Source: Hallerella sp963656065
GTDB taxonomy: Bacteria > Fibrobacterota > Fibrobacteria > Fibrobacterales > Fibrobacteraceae
Direction of reading: 5' to 3'
Length of the DNA: 64,000 nt
Assembly: GCA_963656065.1 (NCBI GenBank)
Contig: CAVKGV010000004.1
Coordinates: 141,841 to 205,840, forward strand
Shown here: positions 1 to 9,305 of the stretch, in pieces
Layout: every line of letters begins with the position of its first letter
How positions within the stretch are numbered: the stretch's first letter is position 1
The notes under the pieces: generated by a model
The model's input: only the letters and a program-made list of their open reading frames with translations
The model's database searches: none
Told to the model about the DNA's origin: nothing
Program-made: the position numbers and the translations under genes

Positions 1-1781
1 AGCATATCGACCATGATGTAGGCGCTTGCCGGCTTGAGAACCGTGTGCTCTACGCTTTTGTGCCGTTCGATGATGTTGCCGTTTTTGTCCGCGATGGAAT
101 CTATCATGTAAGGTTCGATGCGGATGCCTCCGTTCGGGAATACGGTGTAGGCGGAAGTCATTTCCCAGAGCGTGCTGCCGATGGATCCCAGAGCGAGACT
201 CGGGACTGGCTGCAGGGGCGCTTTCCGGATGCCGAATTTTCGCGCGTAGCTTACGACGTTCGGAAGTCCGTACTTGATGCCGGTGAGAACCGCGGGCAGG
301 TTCATCGATCGGTAGAGGGCGCGCCGCACGGTCATCATCCCTTCGAATTCCTTGTCGAAGTTCGCCGGACGCCACGTCTTAGATGGATCCGCTTCGTCTT
401 CGATGGTGACGGGCTGGTCGTTTATCGAATCGCACGGAGAGGCTCCCGCTTCGACGGCCGTCGCATAGACGATTGGCTTGAAAGAAGAACCCGGTTGCCG
501 GAGCGACTGGACTGCCCGGTTCCAGCGGGACTCGTTGAAGTCGTTGCCGCCGACCATGGCGCGGATGGCACCCGTTCCGTTTTCGATGAGAATCATCGCC
601 ATCTGGGGCGCGTGGTAGCGCGAGCTGTCCGGGAAGCGCCACTTGGACGGATCCTGGGCGGTATCCTTTGCGAGATAGTCTTTTTTGAACAGGGCGTAGA
701 TGCTGTCGAAATGGGCGACGACCGAATCCGCCGGGAGCTTGTACTTGGCGGAAAGTCCGAGCTTCCAGACCGCGCGCTGCTGGATGCGCTTCCTGATCCG
801 TTCGATGTGACGCTTTTCCACGTCTTCGGCGAATGCCTGGATTTGCGGATCGATGGTGCTGTAGATGTTCACCCCGTCCGCATACAGCGATTTTTGCCCA
901 TACTTGTTTTCCATGAACTTCCGGATTTCTTCGTAGTAGTAAAGCCCGGAGCCGTTTCCCACCTGGTGCTTCACCGTTTCGAGCGGATAGTCCAGATACT
1001 TTTTATAGTCCTCCTTGGAAATGTAGCCTGCGTCCTGCATCGCAAAGAGGACCGTGTTGCGGCGTTCGAGCGCGGCTTTCGGATGCCTGTCCGGACGGTA
1101 TCCTTCCGGGCGTTGGAGCATTCCGGCGAGAACCGCGTATTCGGGAACGGCGAGCTTGTCGAGCGACTTTCCAAAGTAGAATTCGCTTGCAGCTTCGAAC
1201 CCGTAGTTTCCGCCTCCCAGATAGACTTCGTTCATGTAAAATTCGAGGATTTCCCGCTTGGTATATGTCTGCTCGATGCGGACCGCCGTCATCGCCTCCT
1301 TGATCTTCCGCGAAATCTTGCGCTCCGGGGTGAGGAAGAGAAGCTTGGAAAGCTGCTGCGTCAGGGTCGAGGCTCCGCGGATCTTGTCACCGCGCGTCAC
1401 GGACTGGATAACCGCCTTGGGTATCGCGAGGATGTTCAAGCCCCAGTGGCTGTAGAAGTCCCGGTCTTCGGTCGCCATTACGGCATTTGTCGCCATTGCC
1501 GGGATGGAATCGATGGGCATCCACACGCGCCTTTCCACGAAGAACTCGTGCACGGGGACGCTGTCCTTGTCATAGACGGTCGTCACCAGTTTCGGGTCGA
1601 TGTTTTCAAGTTGGGAAAGGGGAGGAAGTTCCGGGACAAGGCTCGAAAAGTAGAAGACTATCGCAAGGATGATGGCGATGCACGGAACGAGAAAGATTCC
1701 GAACCAGAGCAAGACTTTTTTCCCCGGTTTTGGAAAGACACGGGCGACGGACTGGAAAATTCTATGTACAAAAGCGTTCAT
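1..1781 (-). CDS. Class A penicillin-binding protein (PBP1A type), C-terminus outside window
   Basis: Bifunctional peptidoglycan synthase: glycosyltransferase (GT51) plus transpeptidase, anchored in the inner membrane. The gene runs off the left edge, so 593 codons are visible. After a short cytoplasmic start (MNAFVHRIFQ) there is one membrane segment at about residues 25-50. The GT51 motif ATEDRDFYSHWG lies near residue 105 and RGASTLTQQLSKLLFL near residue 140. The transpeptidase SxxK motif is seen as RQPGSSFKP near residue 430. The KTG box would be beyond the window. The start is ATG at 1781; no strong Shine-Dalgarno precedes it. It is divergent from the lipoprotein gene at 1870. The product class is certain; the exact paralogue (1A, 1C) is inferred from length and motif spelling. 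Confidence 0.93.
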   Translation of the reverse strand, partial: MNAFVHRIFQSVARVFPKPGKKVLLWFGIFLVPCIAIILAIVFYFSSLVPELPPLSQLENIDPKLVTTVYDKDSVPVHEFFVERRVWMPIDSIPAMATNAVMATEDRDFYSHWGLNILAIPKAVIQSVTRGDKIRGASTLTQQLSKLLFLTPERKISRKIKEAMTAVRIEQTYTKREILEFYMNEVYLGGGNYGFEAASEFYFGKSLDKLAVPEYAVLAGMLQRPEGYRPDRHPKAALERRNTVLFAMQDAGYISKEDYKKYLDYPLETVKHQVGNGSGLYYYEEIRKFMENKYGQKSLYADGVNIYSTIDPQIQAFAEDVEKRHIERIRKRIQQRAVWKLGLSAKYKLPADSVVAHFDSIYALFKKDYLAKDTAQDPSKWRFPDSSRYHAPQMAMILIENGTGAIRAMVGGNDFNESRWNRAVQSLRQPGSSFKPIVYATAVEAGASPCDSINDQPVTIEDEADPSKTWRPANFDKEFEGMMTVRRALYRSMNLPAVLTGIKYGLPNVVSYARKFGIRKAPLQPVPSLALGSIGSTLWEMTSAYTVFPNGGIRIEPYMIDSIADKNGNIIERHKSVEHTVLKPASAYIMVDM

Positions 1782-1869
1782 TTGGTCACACTCGAAAAGA
1801 TGGTGCTGGCGAAACGGGATGATAAAATGTAACTTTATGCAGAATTAAAATTCAGACGGAGTTTTTTTT

Positions 1870-2781
1870 ATGGGCTTTTTCAAGGTATTGTTTCCCTCGG
1901 CGGCGATTTTCTCGGTCTTAAGCCTTGCCGCCTGCGGCTCGGTCGATCATGATCCGCCAAAACTCAAGAGCGTTTTCGGAACGGTTTCTTCGACGGATAC
2001 GCTTGTCGCCGTGTTCGACAAGTCGCTTGACGATTTCAGCGATTCCTTGGTGACCTCGAACGTGCCGATTACTGTCGTCAAACAGGTGAAATCGAAAATC
2101 TATGTCGTCGGGGCGACGGATACGGTCGCGGGCATTCCCCGTTTCGAACCGTCGAGCGAAGACGATACGCTCGTCTTTACGGGAATCCGTGACGATGACG
2201 GTAACCGGGCGAAAGTCCAGACGGTGACGTTCTCCACCTATCCTTTCCTCGACAGCGACGAATACGAGATGGACAAGGAAGGCAACTGCCGTTCGAACAA
2301 GACGCCGAAAAACGCGGAGCTTCTCGCGGATTCGTTGCGCTTCTTCAACGGGGTGAAGTTTTCCAAGGGCGTGACGGTGACGGGAATCCTCGCCGGGCGA
2401 TACAGCAAACAGTGCGAAGACGATGCAGATACGTATCGGATCGTGCTGCAGAAATATGACACCGTTTCCGTCGTGCTCGACGGCTTTTCGTCCGAAAGTC
2501 CGCTCCTCCTAGCCGTTCTCGGACCTTCGAAGCGGAAGGGAAGCCCTGCGTTCTGCACGGAGGACAACCAGGAATTTCTCACGGTCGATGCCGGCGAAAT
2601 GAAAAAGGTCGCTGCGATCGATACGACTTTCGGAGTCGGCGACATCCACGAATGCGGAACGGCGACCATCACGGACAACCAGTTCTATTACATCCAGGTC
2701 CGCTTTTCGGAAAACCTGAAGACGAAGGAACAGAAGCCCGTGCCTTACAAGCTCACCGTTTTCATCAAGCAGCACCGTTGA
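1870..2781 (+). CDS. Lipoprotein with Ig-like domain
   Basis: Predicted outer-envelope lipoprotein of 303 aa. The N-terminus MGFFKVLFPSAAIFSVLSL is followed by the lipobox LAAC at residues 19-22, so Cys22 should be lipidated. Residues 28-130 (PPKLKSVFGTVSSTDTLVAV onward) look like the Ig-like domain seen in Fibrobacter and SbsA-like surface proteins, in which the two ends of the domain define a difference between values; the rest is beta-rich with a few Cys. No catalytic motif is visible. It stands alone between the divergent PBP gene and the tRNA. The start is the first ATG before the signal sequence; no clear ribosome binding site is present. Confidence 0.8.
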   Translation: MGFFKVLFPSAAIFSVLSLAACGSVDHDPPKLKSVFGTVSSTDTLVAVFDKSLDDFSDSLVTSNVPITVVKQVKSKIYVVGATDTVAGIPRFEPSSEDDTLVFTGIRDDDGNRAKVQTVTFSTYPFLDSDEYEMDKEGNCRSNKTPKNAELLADSLRFFNGVKFSKGVTVTGILAGRYSKQCEDDADTYRIVLQKYDTVSVVLDGFSSESPLLLAVLGPSKRKGSPAFCTEDNQEFLTVDAGEMKKVAAIDTTFGVGDIHECGTATITDNQFYYIQVRFSENLKTKEQKPVPYKLTVFIKQHR

Positions 2782-2814
2782 TTTCAAAAAATTCAAAAAA
2801 ATGTGGAAAATCCC

Positions 2815-2842
2815 TTGACAAAAATCGGGGGATTTTTATATT
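2815..2842 (+). promoter_or_regulatory. Promoter of tRNA-Arg
   Basis: TTGACA at 2815-2820 and TATATT at 2837-2842 with a 16-bp spacer, 12 bp before the tRNA. The -10 box continues as TATATTTGG, a form repeated at rplU (12348), recA (minus, 32918) and the small ORF at 35686. Confidence 0.85.
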
Positions 2843-2854
2843 TGGGCTGTCAAT

Positions 2855-2928
2855 GCGAATGTGGCGTAACTGGATAGCGCAACTGGCTACGAACCAGTAG
2901 GTTGCAGGTTCGAGTCCTGCCACTCGCA
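2855..2928 (+). tRNA. tRNA-Arg (anticodon ACG)
   Basis: A full cloverleaf folds by eye. The acceptor stem is GCGAATG (2855-2861) with CACTCGC (2921-2927), one A-C mismatch at the fifth pair. The D stem is GCGT/GCGC. The anticodon arm is ACTGG-CTACGAA-CCAGT, giving anticodon ACG. The T arm is GCAGG-TTCGAGT-CCTGC. The discriminator base is A2928 and CCA is not encoded. The ACG anticodon (A34, normally edited to inosine by TadA) reads CGU, CGC and CGA. Confidence 0.95.
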
Positions 2929-2932
2929 CGAA

Positions 2933-2963
2933 AGCTTCGAGAAGAACTCTCGGAGCTTTTTTG
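2933..2963 (+). terminator. Terminator of tRNA-Arg
   Basis: Stem AGCTTCGAGA / TCTCGGAGCT with loop AGAAC and one wobble pair, followed by a T6 run. It begins four bases after the tRNA. Confidence 0.85.
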
Positions 2964-3227
2964 TTTTCAGTCTTCGTTTTTCGGCGGTTGCGCTTGCATT
3001 CTTCGGCGGGCGTCCCGGATGCTTCGGGAACCGTCGTTCCAGGCGAGATGGTTTGCGTCTGAGAAGCAAGCGGTTTTATATAACCAAGACGGTTTCAAGG
3101 GAGAATCTTGTAGAAGTCTTTTTTTTTTGTAAATTAAATTTTACGAAAGAACGGGCGCTTTGTCGGGTAGTTTAAAAAGAAACGGTGTAAACTTGGGCAA
3201 ATGCGCTATAGGCGCGGAGGTGACGAA

Positions 3228-4093
3228 ATGAAAACGGATTCTTTGAATTTGCCCGGCTACCCCGAAGTTTTACAGGATGCAACGTTCATGACATCAGGGA
3301 TGGGACAGGCTACCCGAGTTTTTAACGCGCTTGGCGATGAGCTGCGGCGGAGAAAATGGGAGGCGGACCATCCCGAAGAAGTCAGCCGATGCGAGGAGAA
3401 TGCGTTTCTCCGGAGGTTTGTTATGGGACAGCCGCTTCCGACAGCGGAAGAGTGGGAACGCCAGGAACTCTACCGGAAAGCTTGTGTGACTTTATTGACT
3501 GGCGTTACCTTTTTGAAATGCCAAGCGTCCGCTCTAGGACAAAACAGTTTCTCGAAATGGCGGCGCGGTTCAACGCGAAGGATGTCGGCTTCGGCGGGGA
3601 GAATGACACGCTGCTCGTGCTTTCCCCGGAGGAGACGGACGGGATGTGTCGGGAAATACTATCAAAAAATGATTCGTCAGCATTGTCAAAACATTATGCC
3701 GGTTGTACGGAAATGCCTCGGGTCAAGCTCGGCGGGGATTATGTCCGCCCGGGGACGATGATGATTCTCTCCGACCGGTGGGAGGGCGCCGAACGGGAAA
3801 ACGTGATGCGTCACGAGCTCGCTCACCAGTTCGCCATAACGCTTCGTCAAATGATCGAGAATGAAAACGAGCGTCGCCGGGCTCAGGGCTTGCCGCATCT
3901 TTCCGATGATTCTTTGACGTCTTTAAAGGCAAAGCTTGCTAAAATTAATAAGAAGCTGGACAGCCTCGAAACATTCGTTAGCACACCGAATGGAAACTTG
4001 AAACTTTGGGGAAGAAACGATATTATCGAGGAACTTCAAAGAGTGGAACGGGATTTTGGGAAGGAAATCAAAAACCAGGAGGAAAACCGATGA
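3228..4093 (+). pseudogene. HExxH metalloprotease-like gene with one frameshift
   Basis: Read as one gene in two frames. Frame one starts at ATG 3228 after a good ribosome binding site (GGAGGTGAC, 3216-3224) and gives MKTDSLNLPGYPEV... up to about ELYRKACV near 3485. The sense then continues one base back, in the frame that reads DFIDWRYLFEM... from 3488 to the stop at 4093. The second part holds VMRHELAHQFAI, an HExxH zinc-protease motif, followed by a charged helix and a coiled coil. No signal peptide is present. The shift needs one extra base near the TGTGTG at 3484-3489, so either a deletion or an assembly error has broken the gene. The stop overlaps the next start (ATGA at 4090), so the downstream gene is probably translationally coupled. 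The family is not recognised beyond the zinc motif. Confidence 0.6.
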
Positions 4094-4824
4094 AGTTTTT
4101 AATTGTTTGTCTGCTTGCCGTTTGTCCGGCAGCATTCGCCATCCTAATGTATCAGTATCAACCTAGCGAAGTCTGGGTGGATTCCCGGACGGGGCAGATG
4201 TATGTCTTGGAGCAGAAGCTTTCGACAAACTGCTGGGATATCAAGCCGGAGTTCTATCCCGACAGCTCGCTTCCGGGACTGGGTTTTCGAGCGTCCATCA
4301 AGTATTCCTTGAAAACGATTCAATCCGTGGGCAGCTGCCCCGAAGGCTGGACGAGGGAAGAAGGCTTCAAACGGGAAAATTCCGAAAAAATATCGGAGTG
4401 CAGCAAGGTGTTGCCTCTTCCAAACCTTACGTTCTACCTGGATACCGGCGTGAACCGGACAATCAAGTATTCACCGTTCGAAAAAAAGATGGTTTTGCGG
4501 AATTGCTATAATTCGGCACTTGAACGGCTGCTTGCCGGTGGCGGCGGTTGTTCGAGGTCTTATCCCGACTATTTCGATGTCTTTGTTGTTCGTGACGATT
4601 TCGGAGCCTATCACAAGGTGATTCATAGACGAATCTTTGACGATAAAAAAGGATTCTATCGTTCGTATCTCTACTACAATTCGGATTCGTGGCTTTGCTC
4701 CACGGGTTGGTACGCCGATGTGAACGACTGGAAATTTAACTACGACCGCATGCCGTGCTATTACGACTTGCCCGATCCGGAGCCTTTTGGCGAAAAACTC
4801 TCTCCGCTGAAGTGGACGGAGTAG
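4090..4824 (+). CDS. Secreted protein of unknown function
   Basis: 244 aa with a signal peptide (MKFLIVCLLAVCPAAFA). I do not recognise the family. The mature part is rich in aromatic residues and has several Cys (for example NCWDIK, GSCPEGW, GGGCSRSY), which would suit disulfides in the periplasm. The chosen start overlaps the stop of the frameshifted metalloprotease gene (ATGA), and a ribosome site (AGGAGGAAAACCG) lies just before it. An open frame extends upstream to 4006 but that part overlaps the protease frame and has no ribosome site. Confidence 0.75.
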   Translation: MKFLIVCLLAVCPAAFAILMYQYQPSEVWVDSRTGQMYVLEQKLSTNCWDIKPEFYPDSSLPGLGFRASIKYSLKTIQSVGSCPEGWTREEGFKRENSEKISECSKVLPLPNLTFYLDTGVNRTIKYSPFEKKMVLRNCYNSALERLLAGGGGCSRSYPDYFDVFVVRDDFGAYHKVIHRRIFDDKKGFYRSYLYYNSDSWLCSTGWYADVNDWKFNYDRMPCYYDLPDPEPFGEKLSPLKWTE

Positions 4825-4837
4825 ATTTGTCTGCAAA

Positions 4838-4867
4838 CAAAAAAGCCCGGAATGGTTCCGGGCTTTT
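4838..4867. terminator. Bidirectional terminator
   Basis: AAAAAGCCCGGAA, loop TGG, TTCCGGGCTTTT lies between the convergent genes ending at 4824 and 4888. The A- and T-runs on both sides allow use from either strand. Confidence 0.9.
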
Positions 4868-4887
4868 AAAATCGATGAAGATAAAGA

Positions 4888-7722
4888 TTATTTCTTGGTG
4901 AGCATCTTCACGAGCTTCGTGAACACGCGGTCGGCGAGCGGGTTCGTTTCGAGGCCTTCAAAGAGGTTCAGCTGGTTGAAGACGATTTTCCCCTTGCCGA
5001 ACGGGATGATCTGCAGATCGACTCCGGTCTTGATTTCTCCGCCGGAGATTGTCACGGAACGCGCGAGCACCGTTGCATCGGGAAGTTCGTTCAGCGAAAT
5101 GCTCGGGATGACGGAAGAGGAAAGGTCGTCGAGAATCTGGTGGCCGGCAAATTCCGAGAGGAGTTCGGAACCGTTTACGAGGTAATGCACGGACAGCCCG
5201 TTTGCGCCTGTCGAAAAATGCGCACCAATCGTCTGCGTGAAGTAATGGCTCGAATTGAAAGCTTCGATGTCTTCGCGGTTCAGGTCCGAAAGGAAGAGCA
5301 TCTTGCCTCCGTCGCGCGTCAGTTCGACAATTTTTGACAGAACGTCGTTGTTCCACGAACTGAGGTTTGCGGTGAAGATGATCCTTTCTTCACCGGCGAG
5401 AGCAGCCATCGCGTCTGCGGTGGTTTCCGCATTGTTGTCGAGGAAGCAGACTTCGGACATCGCGGATTTGACGTCCGCATCTTCGAGGACGAGCATGTTT
5501 TCCGATGTCGTGCTGACGACGGAACCGAGCGCGGAGAGCGAAAGGACGAGTCTGTAATCGCCCGGTGCCTTGGGCGTTACGACCGTATAGGTTCCGAGCG
5601 GCGTGAGGCTGGTCTGTCCCGTGGCCTTGTGCGTGTCGCTCGAAACGGTCTTGTCGTTCTTATCGACGATGGAAATCCCGATTTCGATGTCTTCGAGTCG
5701 CGCCTGGTTCAGGAGCGCAAGCTGGAAGGAAATTTCGGACTGCGGCGCACAGACCGGTTCGAATCCCGTCACGAGCAGCCGCGTCGGAGCGGTCGCATTT
5801 TTGAAAAACGCTTCGAGTCCCTTGGACTTTCTGTTTTCATCGACGAGTCCGCAGAAATCCGTTCCGAAATCCGCCCACTGGTCGAGCATAAAACCGGAGA
5901 CAAGCGGATTGCTCTGGACCGCATTTATCTGGGTGAGCTTGCTCTGGAGGGCTATCCGCCTAGCGTCCGCATTGAACGCGGCAAAGTTTTTCCATATGGA
6001 AAGTTCCTTGTTCGCCGCAAAGGCTTCCACCTGCTTGAAGAGCTGCTTCACCGCCTTGTTGTTCTTTTGGCTGCGCTGCCCCTTGATATCGGTTGCGGAG
6101 TTCGGGAAAAGCGTATGGTTTTTCAGCGTGACGAGGATCTTTCCGTCGGTGTCGTTTACGAAATTTTCGTATTCGTCCTGGAAGCTCGAATCGCCGAGCG
6201 TCGTATCGGGAACGACCACTTCGTCGGACATGTCCTTGTCGCAGTAGTGGGCGAGGAAGTCCGTGAGAGCGGCGTTCGGGCTCATGCGCAAGTGCATCCG
6301 GTGCGAAGAATAGAGGAGAATCTTTTCGTTCGTCACGCCCATCAGCTTGCCGGTGTCCTTGTGGAACTCTTCTTCGTTCGAAAGATAGACGCAGTTCAGG
6401 TTGCTTATGATTGGGCGGCACTTATCGTAAGTATCGACCGCGTTCAGGAGCTTGTTCCCGTTTTCGAGGACGAGCGGACCGTTTTCCGAGCCGAGGATCC
6501 AGGCGGCAATGCTCGGGTGGTGCTTCTGCTCCATCACGATTTCCTCGATGAGCTTATAGACTTCGTCGAGGCCGCGGGGAGTGGAACGCATCGTGTGGAT
6601 GGGAAATTCCTGGAAGACGAGCAGTCCCAGTTCGTCGCAGGTGTCGAGAGCCGCGGTCGTGAGAGGCGCACCGTTTGATCGAATCGTGTTGAATCCGGCC
6701 TTCTTGACCGCTTCGAGATCCTTTCTGAGCTTCGCCGTGTCGGATGTCCAGAGTCCGCCTTCGCTCGAATGCTGGCAGTATGTCACGCCCTGGATCTTGA
6801 TGATGGAATCGTTCAGGTAGAAGTCGCCCTTGATGCAGTCAAACTTGCGGAAGCCGAAAGTCTTCACCACGGAGAAGGAATGTTCGACGGCGTTCTTGCC
6901 CTTTGACTTTCCTTCGAGCTGGACTTCTATCGTGTAGAGGTTCGGCGCATTCGGGGACCAGGTCTCCTTGACCTTCTTGCCGTCCTTGAGCTTGAGGATG
7001 AAGCGGCTCGAAGCGTTTTCCTTTTCGAGCTTCAGCTCTTTCACCATCTCGCTCACGAGGCCCTGGGGATTTTTCATCAGGATGCGGAGCTTGGTCGAGA
7101 AGCCGCGCGGATTGTTGAACGAAACATCGACGGCGACGCGGTCCTCGTCCATGTCCGGTTCGAGCTGGACGCCCGTGATGAAAGCCGCCCCGCCGAGAAT
7201 CAGATCGACGTTTCCGTAGATTCCGCCGAACGGGTATTCCGACCACGGCAGCCCGACCGGCATTTCGGACGGACGCACGAAACGGTCGTCGGCGCCTTCC
7301 TTGCTTTCGCGCCCGAGGTCTATCCGGCTGTTCGCCGATCCCATGTTCGCGACGCGCACGCAGAGAACGTTGTCTTCGCCCGGCTTGATGGCCTTCGACA
7401 GGTCGAGAATGCACGGCGTATAGGCGCCGAAGTGCGAACCGAGATACTTGCCGTTCAGCCAGAAGATGGCGTGCATGGAAATGCGTTCGAAGCGGAGAAA
7501 GATGCGCTTCGTAATCTGCTTTTCATCGACGGTGAAATGCTTGAAATAGTAGGCGGCATCCTGCGAGATGGTCATCTTTTCGAAAAACTTTTCCCAGACG
7601 CTCGGCACCTGGATTTTTTGCGTACCGCCCGGATACGTCGCATACCAGCGGTTGATGATGCCCGTGTCTTCTGTGTCGAACAGAATATCCCAGTCGCCGT
7701 TCAGGCTCACGATAGAGTTCAT
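4888..7722 (-). CDS. Glycoside hydrolase family 2 protein
   Basis: 944 aa, related to beta-glucuronidase/beta-galactosidase (GH2). Domains in order: jelly-roll sugar-binding domain (about 1-190, with LNGDWDILFD and FWLNGKYLGSHFGAYTPC), Ig-like domain (about 190-290), TIM barrel (about 290-640), then some 300 residues of extra beta domains. The acid/base region reads WILGSENGPL, with Glu at about residue 413; the usual residue before this Glu is Asn, here it is Ser. A glucuronidase-like stretch (GFMLDQWADFGTDFCGLVDE) lies near residue 614, but I could not place the nucleophile with certainty. There is no signal peptide, so it is probably cytoplasmic. The start at ATG 7722 is chosen because AAAGGAA lies just before it; upstream ATG 7746 and TTG 7761 are in frame but lack ribosome sites. 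The likely substrate is a hemicellulose-derived oligosaccharide (inference). Confidence 0.85.
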   Translation of the reverse strand: MNSIVSLNGDWDILFDTEDTGIINRWYATYPGGTQKIQVPSVWEKFFEKMTISQDAAYYFKHFTVDEKQITKRIFLRFERISMHAIFWLNGKYLGSHFGAYTPCILDLSKAIKPGEDNVLCVRVANMGSANSRIDLGRESKEGADDRFVRPSEMPVGLPWSEYPFGGIYGNVDLILGGAAFITGVQLEPDMDEDRVAVDVSFNNPRGFSTKLRILMKNPQGLVSEMVKELKLEKENASSRFILKLKDGKKVKETWSPNAPNLYTIEVQLEGKSKGKNAVEHSFSVVKTFGFRKFDCIKGDFYLNDSIIKIQGVTYCQHSSEGGLWTSDTAKLRKDLEAVKKAGFNTIRSNGAPLTTAALDTCDELGLLVFQEFPIHTMRSTPRGLDEVYKLIEEIVMEQKHHPSIAAWILGSENGPLVLENGNKLLNAVDTYDKCRPIISNLNCVYLSNEEEFHKDTGKLMGVTNEKILLYSSHRMHLRMSPNAALTDFLAHYCDKDMSDEVVVPDTTLGDSSFQDEYENFVNDTDGKILVTLKNHTLFPNSATDIKGQRSQKNNKAVKQLFKQVEAFAANKELSIWKNFAAFNADARRIALQSKLTQINAVQSNPLVSGFMLDQWADFGTDFCGLVDENRKSKGLEAFFKNATAPTRLLVTGFEPVCAPQSEISFQLALLNQARLEDIEIGISIVDKNDKTVSSDTHKATGQTSLTPLGTYTVVTPKAPGDYRLVLSLSALGSVVSTTSENMLVLEDADVKSAMSEVCFLDNNAETTADAMAALAGEERIIFTANLSSWNNDVLSKIVELTRDGGKMLFLSDLNREDIEAFNSSHYFTQTIGAHFSTGANGLSVHYLVNGSELLSEFAGHQILDDLSSSVIPSISLNELPDATVLARSVTISGGEIKTGVDLQIIPFGKGKIVFNQLNLFEGLETNPLADRVFTKLVKMLTKK

Positions 7723-7834
7723 TCGCGTTCCTTTGATTCCAAACATGAAATTTTTACCCAAAGATAGAAATTTTCGGGAAAATTTTTGGAGAGGGCGCGT
7801 TACGGGTGGGAAATTTTAGGGAAAAAGAAATCTA

Positions 7835-7862
7835 TTGACAAAGCTTTTTTTTTTCTTATTGT
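7835..7862 (+). promoter_or_regulatory. Promoter with T10 spacer tract
   Basis: TTGACA at 7835-7840, then AAGC, a run of ten T (7845-7854), and TATTGT at 7857-7862 (16-bp spacer). It precedes the envelope operon starting at 7959. A near copy with nine T is at 60150. Confidence 0.55.
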
Positions 7863-7958
7863 TTCTTGTGGAAACGATAGAAAATTCTGTGACAACTAAA
7901 GGCGAATATGTCTTGAATTTCTTGCGCTTCCATAACTAAAAAAAAAGGACAATGCCAA

Positions 7959-9296
7959 ATGTTGAAACAAATCTTCTGCAATTTTTTTGCCAAGTTAAAA
8001 AAACTGCTCTCCAAACCGACAAAAACATTGGAAAACATCGAAGAAGGGTTCCAGTTTCCCTTTTCGCATATTCTCTTTCAGATTGTTTCGTTTGTAGGCG
8101 TCTTGGCGATTCTTGTCGGCGTCTGCGTGTTCCTGTATTCCGTGTCGCCCGTGTTTGAACGGTCGGTGAGCGAACCGGAATTGCTCTCTCAGCGGGAGAT
8201 TACGGCCGATGAAGTGCTTGAATGTGCGAAGCCTGTGGCCATGATGGCGAAAACGAAAAGAGTTTCAAGTTCTCAAAAAGTTTCAAGTTCTCAAAATGAT
8301 GAATCCGCTTCGGAGACGAACACCGAGCCCCAGGCCTGCGATATGCCTAAGATTTCGTTTGAAAAGTTGGCTGCCGCGCTCCCGAATGTGAAGTTTTCAA
8401 ACAAAGGGCGGCAAAATATTTGTGAACACAGCGAAGGTCACTACGAATATGGAGATTGGGGTGAATGGGTGTATCCTTCCCGGTGCTATGAATATGGAGA
8501 TATTGATTCCTGGTTTGCCGAGAATTTGCGGAAAGTGTTGCAGCAGTGGTTCCCTTGCAACAGTGCCATCCAGCAGGGATTTGTGGAACAGATGGCGGCG
8601 CATCTTTTCTTCTATGCGGAAAATTCCCGTGGCAGGATTTTCGATCTCTCGATGACTTGGATTGGAAACTCGCGTTCGATGGAGGAAATAAACGAAACCT
8701 GGGAGCTTTTTGGAAAAATCGATTCTACAATCGGTAACGCATCCAATGCGCAGATTACGAAAGATGTCGAAAACCTGTTCGAGCAGGTTGCCGATTTTAT
8801 GCAAAAAAATCCAAAGAACGGAAAGTCGATGCTTGTGAAGTCGCTGGAGATAATAAAGTTGGCGGACGGTTCCAAACGGTTGGATGTCTTCAAGACGGCT
8901 CGGATGTTTTACAAGAAATTCGACATCTCCGACGGGCGTTCGGGGGAATGGGAAAAGGCGACAAATCGTTTTCTTTCCTTGACGGCTTTGCATACGGGTT
9001 CAAACATTGTGAAAAACCTGGAGTGCTTTTATGAAGCCTACGAGAAAGAATCGGAAGAACGCCTGGCCGAGAATAGTAGCCTGATGCAGCAATACGAGGA
9101 AGAGCGGATGCTGGCGCAAGAAGAAGCAAATTTAACCCGTGCAGCGAAAACAGCAATGATGCCTGCTTCCGGGGTTATCATTTTGGTTGGTTTGGGTGGC
9201 TTCTTGTTGGTGGTAATCATTCTAGTCCTGTTCTCCCTGCAACGTTCCGTCAGCAGGCTTGAAAAGCTTATCGCGATGAAAGACGGCAAATTTTAA
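7959..9296 (+). CDS. Membrane protein with two TM helices and a large periplasmic domain
   Basis: 445 aa, family not recognised. A basic N-terminus is followed by a membrane helix at about residues 47-68 (IVSFVGVLAILVGVCVFLYS). A periplasmic region of about 320 residues contains a low-complexity duplication (KRVSSSQKVSSSQND), Cys residues and a coiled coil near 350-385. A second helix (VIILVGLGGFLLVVIILVLF) is followed by a short basic tail. The ribosome site AAAGGA is ten bases upstream. It is the first gene of an operon: the ankyrin gene starts ten bases downstream. Confidence 0.75.
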   Translation: MLKQIFCNFFAKLKKLLSKPTKTLENIEEGFQFPFSHILFQIVSFVGVLAILVGVCVFLYSVSPVFERSVSEPELLSQREITADEVLECAKPVAMMAKTKRVSSSQKVSSSQNDESASETNTEPQACDMPKISFEKLAAALPNVKFSNKGRQNICEHSEGHYEYGDWGEWVYPSRCYEYGDIDSWFAENLRKVLQQWFPCNSAIQQGFVEQMAAHLFFYAENSRGRIFDLSMTWIGNSRSMEEINETWELFGKIDSTIGNASNAQITKDVENLFEQVADFMQKNPKNGKSMLVKSLEIIKLADGSKRLDVFKTARMFYKKFDISDGRSGEWEKATNRFLSLTALHTGSNIVKNLECFYEAYEKESEERLAENSSLMQQYEEERMLAQEEANLTRAAKTAMMPASGVIILVGLGGFLLVVIILVLFSLQRSVSRLEKLIAMKDGKF

Positions 9297-9305
9297 GAGG
9301 TCGAT

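Noticed and set aside
45..1832. 595-aa plus-strand ORF
   Set aside because: Antisense shadow of the penicillin-binding protein gene, whose motifs read on the minus strand.
3470..3495. Programmed -1 frameshift in the metalloprotease gene
   Set aside because: No heptameric slippery sequence or following structure was found at the joint; simple indel is more likely.
5629..6678. 349-aa plus-strand ORF inside the GH2 gene
   Set aside because: Opposite-strand shadow; composition rich in Arg/Val/Glu as expected of antisense and no family motif.
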